A stretch of DNA of 64,000 bases from Acidobacteriota bacterium (lineage in GTDB: Bacteria > Acidobacteriota > Blastocatellia > Pyrinomonadales > Pyrinomonadaceae): assembly GCA_018269075.1 (NCBI GenBank), contig JAFDVJ010000038.1, forward strand, positions 45,422 to 109,421. Direction: 5' to 3'. The notes beneath the pieces were generated by a model that made no database searches, was not told where the DNA came from, and saw nothing but the letters and a program-made list of their open reading frames with translations. Shown one piece after another: positions 21,201-31,381 of the stretch (its first letter is position 1; every line of letters begins with the position of its first letter). Both the position numbers and the translations under genes were made by a program.

Positions 21201-22409
21201 ATGAGTTTGCTTGATGTAGCACCGATAATTGAGCAGATGCTGCTCATTTCCGATAATGTCAGCGACCTTAACTTTTCCTGCGGGCAGAAACCGCAGGTCG
21301 AAATCAACGGTGTCCTGTATTCGGCTTCGCCGCTCGGTTTAGGCAAACTGACGGGTTTTCAGACCGAGATGATCGCGATGTCGATCCTCCGGGACAATCC
21401 CGAAGCGGCGCTCCATCTCGCCAAATTCGGGACGGCGGACTTAAGCTACGCGCTGCCCGGCCGCTGCCGTTTCCGCGTCAACATCTTTCAGCAGCGCGGT
21501 TCGTATTCGATCGTGATGCGCGTCATCCCGCACGAGATCCCGAGCTTCGAATCGCTGCATCTCCCGATGCAGCTCGCCGAGATCTGCAATCTGCGCAACG
21601 GCATCGTGCTTTTGACCGGCCCGACCGGCTCCGGCAAATCCTCGACGCTCGCCGCGATCATCGATCACATCAACGAAATCAAAAGCTATCATATCGTGAC
21701 GATCGAGGACCCGATCGAATTTCTGCATTCGCACAAAAAATGCACGATCAACCAGCGCGAGGTCGGCTCCGACACCAAAGATTTCGCGTCGGCCCTGCGC
21801 GCCGCCCTGCGGCAGGCGCCGAAAGTCATCCTCGTCGGCGAAATGCGCGACCTCGAAACGGCCGAAATCGCGCTCGAAGCGGCCGAAACCGGCCACCTCG
21901 TGCTCTCGACACTGCACACGATCGACGCCTCGAAGACCGTCGACCGGATCATCGGTCTCTATCCGAAAAACGAGGAAAAGGTCATCCGAATGCGGCTCGC
22001 GCAGTCGTTCCGCTACATCGTTTCGCAGCGCCTGATCCCGCGCGCCGACGGCAAGGGCCGGATCGCCGCGGTCGAGGTTCTGAAATCGAACCCGCGCACC
22101 CGCGAATACATCGAAAAGGGCGAATCCGAAGGCAAGTCGCTGCTCGACGCGATGCGCGACGGCGAGATCGACGGAATGCAGGATTTCGACACCGTCATCC
22201 GCAAGATGATCGAAACCAAGTTGATCACGCTCGACGACGGTCTTTCCTTCGCGACCAACCAGAACAATCTTCTGCTCCAGCTCAAAGGCCTCTCGGCGGC
22301 CGACGATTACGCCAACGCGCTCCGGAGCCAGCAGCCTTCCCATAATATGCTCAACACGCCGCCGCCGTCGCCGCACGTCGCCGGTTCGGTTCTCGATTTG
22401 ATTGAATAA
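21201..22409 (+). CDS. pilT: Type IV pilus retraction ATPase PilT/PilU-type
   Basis: 402 residues. The N-terminal domain (SDLNFSCGQKPQVEING) is followed by a secretion ATPase core: Walker A GPTGSGKSST (140-149), Asp box with IVTIEDPIEFLH, Walker B region VILVGEMRDLETAEIALEAAETGHLVLSTLHT with the PilT-type GEMRD and His box, and QRLIPRADGKGRIAAVEVL. PilT hexamers depolymerise type IV pili for twitching motility and DNA uptake. The length slightly exceeds the usual 345-370 because of the C-terminal tail, so PilU or a gliding-type paralogue is possible. A zinc-ribbon gene follows 76 bases downstream and may be a partner. Confidence 0.92.
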   Translation: MSLLDVAPIIEQMLLISDNVSDLNFSCGQKPQVEINGVLYSASPLGLGKLTGFQTEMIAMSILRDNPEAALHLAKFGTADLSYALPGRCRFRVNIFQQRGSYSIVMRVIPHEIPSFESLHLPMQLAEICNLRNGIVLLTGPTGSGKSSTLAAIIDHINEIKSYHIVTIEDPIEFLHSHKKCTINQREVGSDTKDFASALRAALRQAPKVILVGEMRDLETAEIALEAAETGHLVLSTLHTIDASKTVDRIIGLYPKNEEKVIRMRLAQSFRYIVSQRLIPRADGKGRIAAVEVLKSNPRTREYIEKGESEGKSLLDAMRDGEIDGMQDFDTVIRKMIETKLITLDDGLSFATNQNNLLLQLKGLSAADDYANALRSQQPSHNMLNTPPPSPHVAGSVLDLIE

Positions 22410-22410
22410 C

Positions 22411-22484
22411 AGAGTTTCGAGTGGCGAGCGGAGAGAAAAAAAACTTTGACTCTCGAATCTCCGCTCTCGACTCTCCACTAACCC
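22411..22484. repeat. Heptamer inverted repeat between pilT and partner gene
   Basis: GAGTTTC GAGTGGC GAGCGGA GAGA on the left and GACTCTC GAATCTC CGCTCTC GACTCTC on the right, period 7, roughly complementary in inverted orientation; begins 2 bases after the pilT stop and ends at the next ATG. Confidence 0.85.
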
Positions 22485-22485
22485 T

Positions 22486-23217
22486 ATGATAATTCGTTGC
22501 GACAATTGTTCGGTTTCCCTGCAACTGGACGAAGCCAAAATACCGACTCAGAATTTCACCGTCCGGTGCCCGCGCTGCCAGAATCTGATCCGCGTCCAGA
22601 AAGGCGCGCGCGGTCACGGCTCGGCCACCGTCCAGCAGCTCGAAGCCAATAAACCCGCGCCGGCCGTCTCCGAGGGCGCCCAGCAGTTTTCCGCCAAGGA
22701 ATCGGAATTTCAGATCAACTCCGCGATGCGCGCGCTGATCGCCGCGCTGGAAAAGGGGAAAACCGGTCTCGATACCGACGACGAGAAAAGTGAAAAGCCG
22801 CGCCGCGTCCTGCTCTGTCTCGGCCAGCGCCGCGACGAGGTCGGCAAGGTTCTCGTCGACGCCGGTTTCAAGGTCTACGTCGCCCAGACGCCCGCTCAGG
22901 CCAACGAGCGGATGCGCGAGGGCAAGACCGGCATTCTCATCTTTTCGCCCGATTTCGCGGCCGAATTCGGCGGCGCGGCGATTCTCCAGCAAAAGGTCAA
23001 CGCGATGTATTCGTCGGAACGCCGCCGCCTGTTTCTGATCTCGCTCGAAGACGCCGGCACGACGATGAACGCCCACGAAGCGTTTCTGCGAAACCTGAAC
23101 CTGATCGTCAACACCAGCGACATCCCGCAGCTTCCGCTGATTATGAACCGCGCGCTCCGCGATTTCAACGAGCTTTACCACTATCTCAACCGCGCGATGG
23201 ACATCGAGCCGATCTGA
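22486..23217 (+). CDS. MJ0042-type zinc finger protein with receiver-like C-domain
   Basis: 243 residues. The N-terminus MIIRCDNCSVSLQLDE...VRCPRCQNLIRVQK is an MJ0042-type zinc ribbon with two CxxC pairs. A low-complexity linker (about 40-100) leads to a Rossmann-like domain: RRVLLCLGQRRDEVGKVLVDAGFKVYVAQTPAQANERM resembles the first half of a receiver, but no phospho-acceptor Asp appears at the expected position (GILIFSPDF has its Asp one residue late). Similar proteins follow pilus or gliding ATPases in some delta-type and acidobacterial genomes, but I cannot assign a function. Its tail abuts a repeat/terminator. Confidence 0.75.
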   Translation: MIIRCDNCSVSLQLDEAKIPTQNFTVRCPRCQNLIRVQKGARGHGSATVQQLEANKPAPAVSEGAQQFSAKESEFQINSAMRALIAALEKGKTGLDTDDEKSEKPRRVLLCLGQRRDEVGKVLVDAGFKVYVAQTPAQANERMREGKTGILIFSPDFAAEFGGAAILQQKVNAMYSSERRRLFLISLEDAGTTMNAHEAFLRNLNLIVNTSDIPQLPLIMNRALRDFNELYHYLNRAMDIEPI

Positions 23218-23221
23218 GATG

Positions 23222-23328
23222 AATTAAAAATTAAAAATTAAAAATTAAAAATGCAAAAAGCGTCCGGCTGAGTATCAATCGATTCGGCCGGACGCTTTTT
23301 TAATTTTGCATTTTTAATTTTTAATTCA
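23222..23328. terminator. Bidirectional terminator with AATTAAA heptamer arms
   Basis: Core stem AAAAAGCGTCCGGC / GCCGGACGCTTTTT is enclosed by arms of (AATTAAA)n on the left and its complement on the right. The stop codons of both convergent genes (TGA ending 23217, TGA at 23326-23328) sit at the outer edges. Confidence 0.9.
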
Positions 23329-24723
23329 CATCGCCGCCGCGCGCGCGCGGATCGCGTCGAGCGTGTCGTCAACCAGCAATTCACCGTTTTCAAAAACCGT
23401 CCGCAGCTGCGAGTTGTCCGCTTTGCGCTGATCGACGTCTTCGAGCTTGACGGTTCGATACTCGCCGTTTTCGTCCCTGATCAGATCGAGCCGGCCGCGC
23501 TTGCTGTTTTTGCCGGCGTCGGTGATCGGCTGCTTGTAAACCTCGCGCAGCTCGCCGCCGGTGACGATCGCCGAGCATTTGTAGGCGAATTTCAGCGTGT
23601 CGCGGTCGACTTTCTGGAGCAGGCTGCCGCCGATCCCGAACGCCACGTTCGACGCCGAAAAGCCTTCCGATTTCAATCTTTCGAGAATCTGCCGGATCGA
23701 ATTCTGGTTGACGCCGTCGCCCTGAATGATGCGGACGTTCTTTAAAACCTTGTAGCCTTTCGAATTGACGTCGAAGCCGAATTTGCCGGCGAGGATCGCG
23801 GCGACGCGCGAGACGACCTCGACCGGCTCGCCCGAATCCGGCCGGATCACGACCGTCGCGCCCGAATCGACGACTTCCTGCCGCAGCTCTTCGCCCCAGA
23901 TCTTTTCGACCGCCTCGTAGATGTTCCACGAATCGGAAACGACCGCGACGAGCGCGCCCGGACGCGCGAAATTCCTGAGCATATTGCGATAGGCTTCGGC
24001 TTCGTGGCCGCGGCCCCACGACGTGATCGTCGAATGTTCGGCCGCCGGGATCGAAAAACCGGCCATCGGCGCGTGATAAAACCGGCGGTGCAGCAGCAGC
24101 GCGGCCATCGTGTCGGTGCCGAGGAAATTGACGAGATGCGCCGCCCCGCCGATCGCCGCCGTTTCCTGGCTGGAAACGCCGCGCGCGCCGAAATCGTGGA
24201 CCTTGAACGAGATTTCCGCGTCGGGATCGTCGGCCGTTTCGCGCAGAACCTTGTAAACGTCCTTCTTGATCTGGAACGACTGGCTGCAGACGGTGATCGC
24301 GTACCAGACGCGCATCAGCTGCGTCTCGAACCAGCTGCCGAGCCACGCAAACTCGTCGTCGGTCGTCTCGACCGTCATCAGGACGTTGTGCAGCGGCACG
24401 ACCGAGCCTTCCGGCACGGCGCGGATCCTGAGCGGCAATTTTCCGCCGTGTTTTTCTATGAGCCGCGTCCAGCCGTCGTAATTGAACGGCTCGCCGTGCG
24501 CGGTGATGACCTCGCGCGCCTCTTCGACCATTCCTTGCGTAAACGGTTCGAGAAAATAATTCTTGAGCAGATACTGGAGGCCGAAGAAAACCGTCTCGTG
24601 CCAGTCGCGGTCCGAACCGCGCGATTCGAGATAGAAAAACGCCCGCGTCGTGTCCGGCGGGTATTGCAGATAATGCGATGCCTTATACGAATCCGTGTCA
24701 ATTATACCGTTGATTTCAAACAT
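23326..24723 (-). CDS. nadV: Nicotinamide phosphoribosyltransferase
   Basis: 465 residues. It converts nicotinamide and PRPP to NMN. Signatures: DTDSYKASHYLQYPP at the N-terminus, FGLQYLL, FKVHDFGARGVSSQETAAIGGAAHLVNFLGTDT, PAAEHSTITSWG, VSDSWNIYEAV, VIRPDSGEP and IIQGDGVNQ with FGIGGSLLQKVDRDT, all typical of NAMPT rather than nicotinate phosphoribosyltransferase. The length fits the family. Its product is the substrate of the NMN adenylyltransferase encoded at 27186-28223 on the same strand, giving a two-step route to NAD. The stop codon overlaps an AATTAAA-type repeat. Confidence 0.95.
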   Translation of the reverse strand: MFEINGIIDTDSYKASHYLQYPPDTTRAFFYLESRGSDRDWHETVFFGLQYLLKNYFLEPFTQGMVEEAREVITAHGEPFNYDGWTRLIEKHGGKLPLRIRAVPEGSVVPLHNVLMTVETTDDEFAWLGSWFETQLMRVWYAITVCSQSFQIKKDVYKVLRETADDPDAEISFKVHDFGARGVSSQETAAIGGAAHLVNFLGTDTMAALLLHRRFYHAPMAGFSIPAAEHSTITSWGRGHEAEAYRNMLRNFARPGALVAVVSDSWNIYEAVEKIWGEELRQEVVDSGATVVIRPDSGEPVEVVSRVAAILAGKFGFDVNSKGYKVLKNVRIIQGDGVNQNSIRQILERLKSEGFSASNVAFGIGGSLLQKVDRDTLKFAYKCSAIVTGGELREVYKQPITDAGKNSKRGRLDLIRDENGEYRTVKLEDVDQRKADNSQLRTVFENGELLVDDTLDAIRARAAAM

Positions 24724-24825
24724 TTTATTTTATTCTCCTATGTTCGGTTTTCTCCCCGAAAACCTACTTCGATTTCGATTTTATCGATGTCGGACGGCGG
24801 ATTTTCCGCCGTTCATCCGATTTTT

Positions 24826-25665
24826 TTACTTCGCGAAAACCTCCGCGAACGCGCCGTAAACCTTCTTCTCCGGCGTGCGGTCGTAAATTGCCATAATTAC
24901 ACGTTCGAAGCGGTTTTCAAATTCGCCGGCGAACAATTCGTCGAAAATGCGCGCGATCTCGGCCGGGTAATTTTGAAAAACGCCGCAGCCCCACGCGCCT
25001 AAGACCAGCGTCTGGTGCCGCTTTTGATTCGCGATCCACAGAAATTTCCGCGCGCGTTCGCGGTTGACCGGCTCGATCCGCGCGACGTTGTGCGGCTCCT
25101 GCCGCCGGACGACGCCGGCGTTGACGGCGGGCGACGTCAGAAAGGTCGCGAGATACGGTTTCTGCAAAAGACTTCCGTCGTCGTTGCGAAAAACCGGCAC
25201 GCGCGGCGAGTAGATCATCCAGTCGGAATATAGACAGGTCGCGCGGCCGCGGTTGTATTCGTACAGTTCGAAAAATTTTGTCAGCGTCGGGTAGAGCGCC
25301 GACGACCGCGCGAGCGATTCTTCCTGCGCCTCGGCGCCGCGCAGAAAACCGCCGCCCGGATTTTTCGCCGACGCGAAATTCAGGACGAACGGGTCCGCCG
25401 CCGCGTCTTCCCGGCAGATTCGCTTCGCCGCTTCGAGCGTCGTTTCGTCCGTCACCTCGAACCGCGTCGCGGTCTCGTTTCCGGCGGGCGCGAGCGTTTC
25501 GGGAAAATCCCCGTCGCGGAAAAGCTCCGCCGCCGCGACGGCCGCCGCCGTCTCCGCCCCGATCGAAACCGTCTCGCCGAGATTGTTGCGATAGCTTCCC
25601 TTTTCGATGACCGCCAGCGTGTCCGCCGCGATTTGTTTTCTGGTCGAACTTTTCATAACCTTCAA
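24826..25665 (-). CDS. Bacterial PARG-like macrodomain protein (TIGR02452 type)
   Basis: 279 residues. VLNFASAKNPGGGFLRGAEAQEESLARSSALYP contains the diagnostic GGG (104-106) and QEE (114-116) motifs of bacterial poly(ADP-ribose) glycohydrolases, with LGAWGCGVFQN as the second ligand loop. Such enzymes release ADP-ribose from modified proteins or polymers. AGAAGG lies 7 bases before a TTG at 25665; an ATG at 25656 is the alternative start. It lies between nadV and nadM, and the ADP-ribose it could release is a typical Nudix substrate, so NAD recycling is a reasonable inference. Whether it acts on nucleic acid, protein or a metabolite is not visible. Confidence 0.87.
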   Translation of the reverse strand: MKVMKSSTRKQIAADTLAVIEKGSYRNNLGETVSIGAETAAAVAAAELFRDGDFPETLAPAGNETATRFEVTDETTLEAAKRICREDAAADPFVLNFASAKNPGGGFLRGAEAQEESLARSSALYPTLTKFFELYEYNRGRATCLYSDWMIYSPRVPVFRNDDGSLLQKPYLATFLTSPAVNAGVVRRQEPHNVARIEPVNRERARKFLWIANQKRHQTLVLGAWGCGVFQNYPAEIARIFDELFAGEFENRFERVIMAIYDRTPEKKVYGAFAEVFAK

Positions 25666-25735
25666 TATTGAGCCTTCTTAAATTTCAAATTCCAAATCAC
25701 TTCCGAAAAAAAACGGCAGCTCCCCATCGGCGGAC

Positions 25736-25769
25736 AATCCGAAATCCGAAATCCGAAATCCGAAATCAC
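25736..25769. repeat. (ATTTCGG)n array overlapping a stop codon
   Basis: Four to five copies reading GATTTCG on the minus strand; the TGA stop of the beta-propeller gene (25766-25768) is the first TGATTTCG copy. Confidence 0.9.
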
Positions 25770-27061
25770 TGAAGCTTCAGCCTGAGAATCACCGTCTCCT
25801 TCAGTTTGTCTTCGGCCAGCCGGCCGTCGTCGTCGATCAGCGACCACTGGCTGTCGGCGACGAAATAAAAATCGCGGCCGACGCGGACGCCGAGCGTCGG
25901 TTCGTCGAAATCCGGGTTGTTCGCTTCGAGCGTTTCGCTTCGAACGATCGCGGTCAGTTTTTTATCGAGATAAAACCGCGCGACGCGGTGCGGGCGAAAA
26001 CCGTTCTGAATCGCGACGAGATTTCCGCGGTCGAAATAAAGTCCGTCGATCGCGATCGCGTTCGTGTTCGGATCGACCGCGAGCGGCGCGATTTTCCGGC
26101 CGCGCATCTCGATCCGGAAAACGCCCTTCGAGTAATCGGCCGCGAACAGCGTTTTTTCGTCGTCCGAAAACGCGAGGCCCTGCAGCGAGGCGAACTCGTC
26201 GCTCGTCAGAAAGAGTTCGAGCGCGTCGCCGCCGGCCGCGATCCGGTAAATGTTCGGCGCGGCGCTGTCCGACGCGTAAACGTCGCCGTTTTTCGCGATC
26301 GTCAAATCGCCGAGCGCGTGTTTGCCCGCATCCGGCACGAAGAATTTCTGCAACAGCCGGCCCGTCCGCAGATCGTATTTGAAAACGCCGGAGCGGCCCT
26401 CGTCCGTTTTTCGATAATTTTCCATCTGCGGAAACGCGGTCGTCGTCGCCCACAAAACGCGGCGTTTTTCGTCGACGCGCATTCCCGAAACGCTCCATAA
26501 GCCGTCGTCGGGCCGCGAAAAATCCGTCACGCGGCCGTCCGCGTCGATCGCGACGATCCGGCGTTTGTGAATGCTGCCGGCGAAAAAACGCCGCGTCGCG
26601 CCGTCATAGGCGAGGCCCTCGACGATCAGGTCTTTCGGCGGGATCGCAAAAGCGCGCGCGGCGCGGCCGGTCGGCGTCCGATTCCGCGCAAAGGCGTCGC
26701 GCACTGCCGCAAAACGCGGCTCCGCGAACAGCGATTTGAAATCGTCGTCCTTTTCGACCGCAAAGACGAGGCCCATCGCCGCCAGTCGTTCGAGAATTGC
26801 GAGCGCGGCGGCGGGTTTATCGTTGAGCGACTCGGCCGCCGCGAGGTTGTAAAGCAGCCGCGCGTGATTCGGCCGGAGCGCGGCGGCGCGGTCGATCGTT
26901 TCGAGAAACTTCGCGTAATCGCGCGCCTTGTAGGCGGCCGCCGCCTCGCGTTCGAGCCGCGCGCTCTCGCGCAGTTCGGCCGCCGTCTGCGAATGCGCGG
27001 CGACGGCGCAGATCAGTAAACACAGGCTTCCAATAAAATTTCGGGTTCGTAACAAATTCAT
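25766..27061 (-). CDS. Exported TPR plus SMP-30-like beta-propeller protein
   Basis: 431 residues with a signal peptide (SLCLLICAVAAHSQ). Residues about 28-125 are helical with TPR-like pattern (AYKARDYAKFLETIDRAAALRPNHARLLYNLAAAE). The rest is a beta-propeller of the SMP-30/gluconolactonase/NHL style: PKDLIVEGLAYDGATRRFFAGSI, VSGMRVDEKRRVLWATT, LGDLTIAKNGDVYASDS, LQGLAFSDDEKTLFAADY and IDGLYFDRGNLVAIQNG each mark a blade. Ligand and activity are unknown. It sits inside the NAD-related minus-strand run, but export makes a direct role in NAD metabolism doubtful. Confidence 0.8.
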   Translation of the reverse strand: MNLLRTRNFIGSLCLLICAVAAHSQTAAELRESARLEREAAAAYKARDYAKFLETIDRAAALRPNHARLLYNLAAAESLNDKPAAALAILERLAAMGLVFAVEKDDDFKSLFAEPRFAAVRDAFARNRTPTGRAARAFAIPPKDLIVEGLAYDGATRRFFAGSIHKRRIVAIDADGRVTDFSRPDDGLWSVSGMRVDEKRRVLWATTTAFPQMENYRKTDEGRSGVFKYDLRTGRLLQKFFVPDAGKHALGDLTIAKNGDVYASDSAAPNIYRIAAGGDALELFLTSDEFASLQGLAFSDDEKTLFAADYSKGVFRIEMRGRKIAPLAVDPNTNAIAIDGLYFDRGNLVAIQNGFRPHRVARFYLDKKLTAIVRSETLEANNPDFDEPTLGVRVGRDFYFVADSQWSLIDDDGRLAEDKLKETVILRLKLQ

Positions 27062-27185
27062 CGTCCTTCTCCTTTTTTTCGTCGGTCTCGCGACGGATTT
27101 CCGGCTTGGACGGCGATGGGTTCTGACAGGTAAACGTTTGATTCCGAAACCGTCGCCCGCGTTCGTCCGCGCCGGAAATTTTCTC

Positions 27186-28223
27186 CTACAGCCCGAGAAA
27201 ATAGCGGATGATGTGAATGTGATCCTCGAAAAATTCGTCTTCTTTTTCGCCGAGCGCCGAGAGCGGCAGCCAGAACGCTTTTTTCGCGTCGTCGCCGCCC
27301 TTCACGCGCGGCAGGCCTTCCTTGAGATTCGGTTCGAGCTCGATGTGATAGGCGAAGGTCACCGTCCGCCCGCGCAGCGAGCGTTCCGGGTAGTCGAAAA
27401 CGTGCGACGCCCGGATGCTGCCGCGCAAAACCGGCACCGGCACCCTGATCTGCGTCTCTTCCTTTAATTCCTTGATCGCCGAATCTTCGAGCGTCATATT
27501 CTCGGCGAGAAATCCGCCCGGCAGCGCGAGCAGACCGCGGCCGGGCTGAAAGCCGCGCCGGATGACGAGAATATGGCCGCTCTGGACGACGACCGCGTCG
27601 GTCGTCAGAAAGACCGGCTTGTACGGCACGCCCTTAAACTGCGTGTCCTCGCGGTATTTTTTGAGATATTCGAACTCGCCCCGCAGGTTCGGGTAATAAT
27701 CCGTCCGCCGGAACGCGTCGAGATAACGCGCGACCGCGGGCGATACGAAATCGCGCCATTCGTCGTCTTCGGCAAAATACTTGTCGCGGATCGCGGTCGC
27801 GTTGAGCGCCAGTTTTTTCTTGTCGGCGCAGTAGAATTCCTCGAAATCCCACTGCGGGAAAAGATTCAGGTAATAAGAGCTCTTGTCCTTGAAAAAGCCG
27901 ACGAGCGCGACGCGCGCGTCGGCGTAATCGGTCGTTTCGTTGACGACGTTCTGGACTTCGGTCGTCCAGACGTGGTCGTTGTACGGGTAATCGCGGACGG
28001 CGCGAAAGACGAGGCGCCCGGCATCCGCGGGGAAACAGGCGCGAATGATCTCTTCGCGCATCGACGGCGTAAAGGGATTTTTGACGTCGGGCGCGCTCCG
28101 CGCGGAACCGAGGATGACGATCACCCTCTCGGCTAAAGTCAAACTGTATTCGATCAGATCCTGATGGGCCAGGTGCAGCGGCTGGAATCGTCCGATGACG
28201 ATCGCGTATTGGTATTTCCTCAT
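27186..28223 (-). CDS. nadM: Bifunctional NMN adenylyltransferase / Nudix hydrolase
   Basis: 345 residues from ATG at 28223 (MRKYQYAIVIGRF). The N-terminal half is an archaeal-type NMNAT: GRFQPLHLAHQDLI (11-24), LGSARSAPDVKNPFTPSMREEII and NATAIRDKYF (141-150). The C-terminal half is a Nudix domain with the box GGFLAENMTLEDSAIKELKEE (236-256). The first domain makes NAD from NMN and ATP; the Nudix domain in this fusion is known to hydrolyse ADP-ribose. With nadV it forms a complete nicotinamide salvage pair, and the PARG-like gene between them could feed ADP-ribose to the Nudix domain. The remaining frame upstream to 28250 lacks support. Confidence 0.93.
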   Translation of the reverse strand: MRKYQYAIVIGRFQPLHLAHQDLIEYSLTLAERVIVILGSARSAPDVKNPFTPSMREEIIRACFPADAGRLVFRAVRDYPYNDHVWTTEVQNVVNETTDYADARVALVGFFKDKSSYYLNLFPQWDFEEFYCADKKKLALNATAIRDKYFAEDDEWRDFVSPAVARYLDAFRRTDYYPNLRGEFEYLKKYREDTQFKGVPYKPVFLTTDAVVVQSGHILVIRRGFQPGRGLLALPGGFLAENMTLEDSAIKELKEETQIRVPVPVLRGSIRASHVFDYPERSLRGRTVTFAYHIELEPNLKEGLPRVKGGDDAKKAFWLPLSALGEKEDEFFEDHIHIIRYFLGL

Positions 28224-28385
28224 TTTTCTCAACACTCTCCGTGTTCTCAATTTTCATCGTTCGACCCGAACGACTAAGCGATAACCATAACGCTTAACGA
28301 AATATATTGCAAATCGGTTCCCGGCAAATTAGACTGTTATTACCACTTTAAGTTTCGGGTTATTCATTTAAAATTCTGGAATGAT

Positions 28386-30722
<2,337 letters not shown>

Positions 30723-30805
30723 AAGTTGGTTTGTATTTTCGAAATAGACGTTGAAAAGACGAAGTTCGTGACAAAATCGGGCGAAGTAATCAACCGTCAA
30801 AACGG

Positions 30806-30900
30806 CGAACGCTTTTTAATCGATCCACTAAAAACACTAAAAACACTAAAAATATTTCGTGTTTTTAGTGTGTTTGGTGGATCGATTAAAAATCGTTCGC
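30806..30900. repeat. Long palindrome with CACTAAAAA nonamers
   Basis: Outer arms GCGAACG.TTTTTAATCGATCC (30806-30825) and its complement (30880-30900) enclose ACTAAAAAC-type 9-bp copies and their inverted counterpart GTTTTTAGTGTGTTTGGTG. A near-perfect hairpin of about 40 bp. Confidence 0.88.
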
Positions 30901-30939
30901 AGCCTCAAGCTATAAATTTAAACAAACTCTGAGAAAACG

Positions 30940-31255
30940 CCGCGAAAAGCGCGCCGCCCGCGTGTCGACGCGCCGTTTCGCGGCGTTTTTCGGGAAAATC
31001 CGCGCGTCACGCGGCCGAACCCGCGCGAAAAACGGTCAAACTCTTGCGTCAACCCGTTAAAACCGGCGGTCGGATCGGAAAAACCACGCGTCGGACGGCA
31101 AAAACCACGCGTCACGCCGCCGTTTCCGCGTGTAAACTCGGCGTACCCGCGTGTCATCCGGCCGTACCCGCGCGTCACGCCGCCGCAATCGTTTGTCAGA
31201 TCGTCGCAATCATCGGTAACCGAGCCGTGTCCGGTCGTCATTCGATAAAAACCGA
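30940..31255. repeat. Degenerate 21-bp minisatellite, about 15 units
   Basis: In register from 30961, successive 21-base units share the pattern CGCGTCAC then GCCGCCGTA then a CCCG-like end (clearest at 31003, 31108, 31129, 31150 and 31171); flanking units are more diverged. Unit length equals three heptamers and about two DNA turns. No stop codons interrupt the minus frame 30918-31241, which would read as a seven-residue peptide repeat, but there is no ribosome site or family support, so I do not call a gene. Confidence 0.8.
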
Positions 31256-31280
31256 ACGGCAGACCGCCGTTTACGAAAAG

Positions 31281-31369
31281 TTTTGAGTTCCGCCTTCAGG
31301 CGGCCTCGACTCCCGCCCCCGTAATTATTCGAAAGCGCGGCGCGGGCCGCCTGAAGGCGGAACTCAAAA
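31281..31369. repeat. REPIN-like palindrome copy 1, downstream of P450
   Basis: Left arm TTTTGAGTTCCGCCTTCAGG, right arm its reverse complement CCTGAAGGCGGAACTCAAAA, 89 bp in all. Each arm contains its own small hairpin CCGCC-TTCA-GGCGG, the layout of paired inverted REP sequences. Confidence 0.9.
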
Positions 31370-31381
31370 CTTAAAAATTCC

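Noticed and set aside
30918..31241. 107-residue minus-strand frame with a seven-residue peptide repeat
   Set aside because: It is the translation of a 21-bp DNA minisatellite; no ribosome site, no family, and the plus strand is also open.
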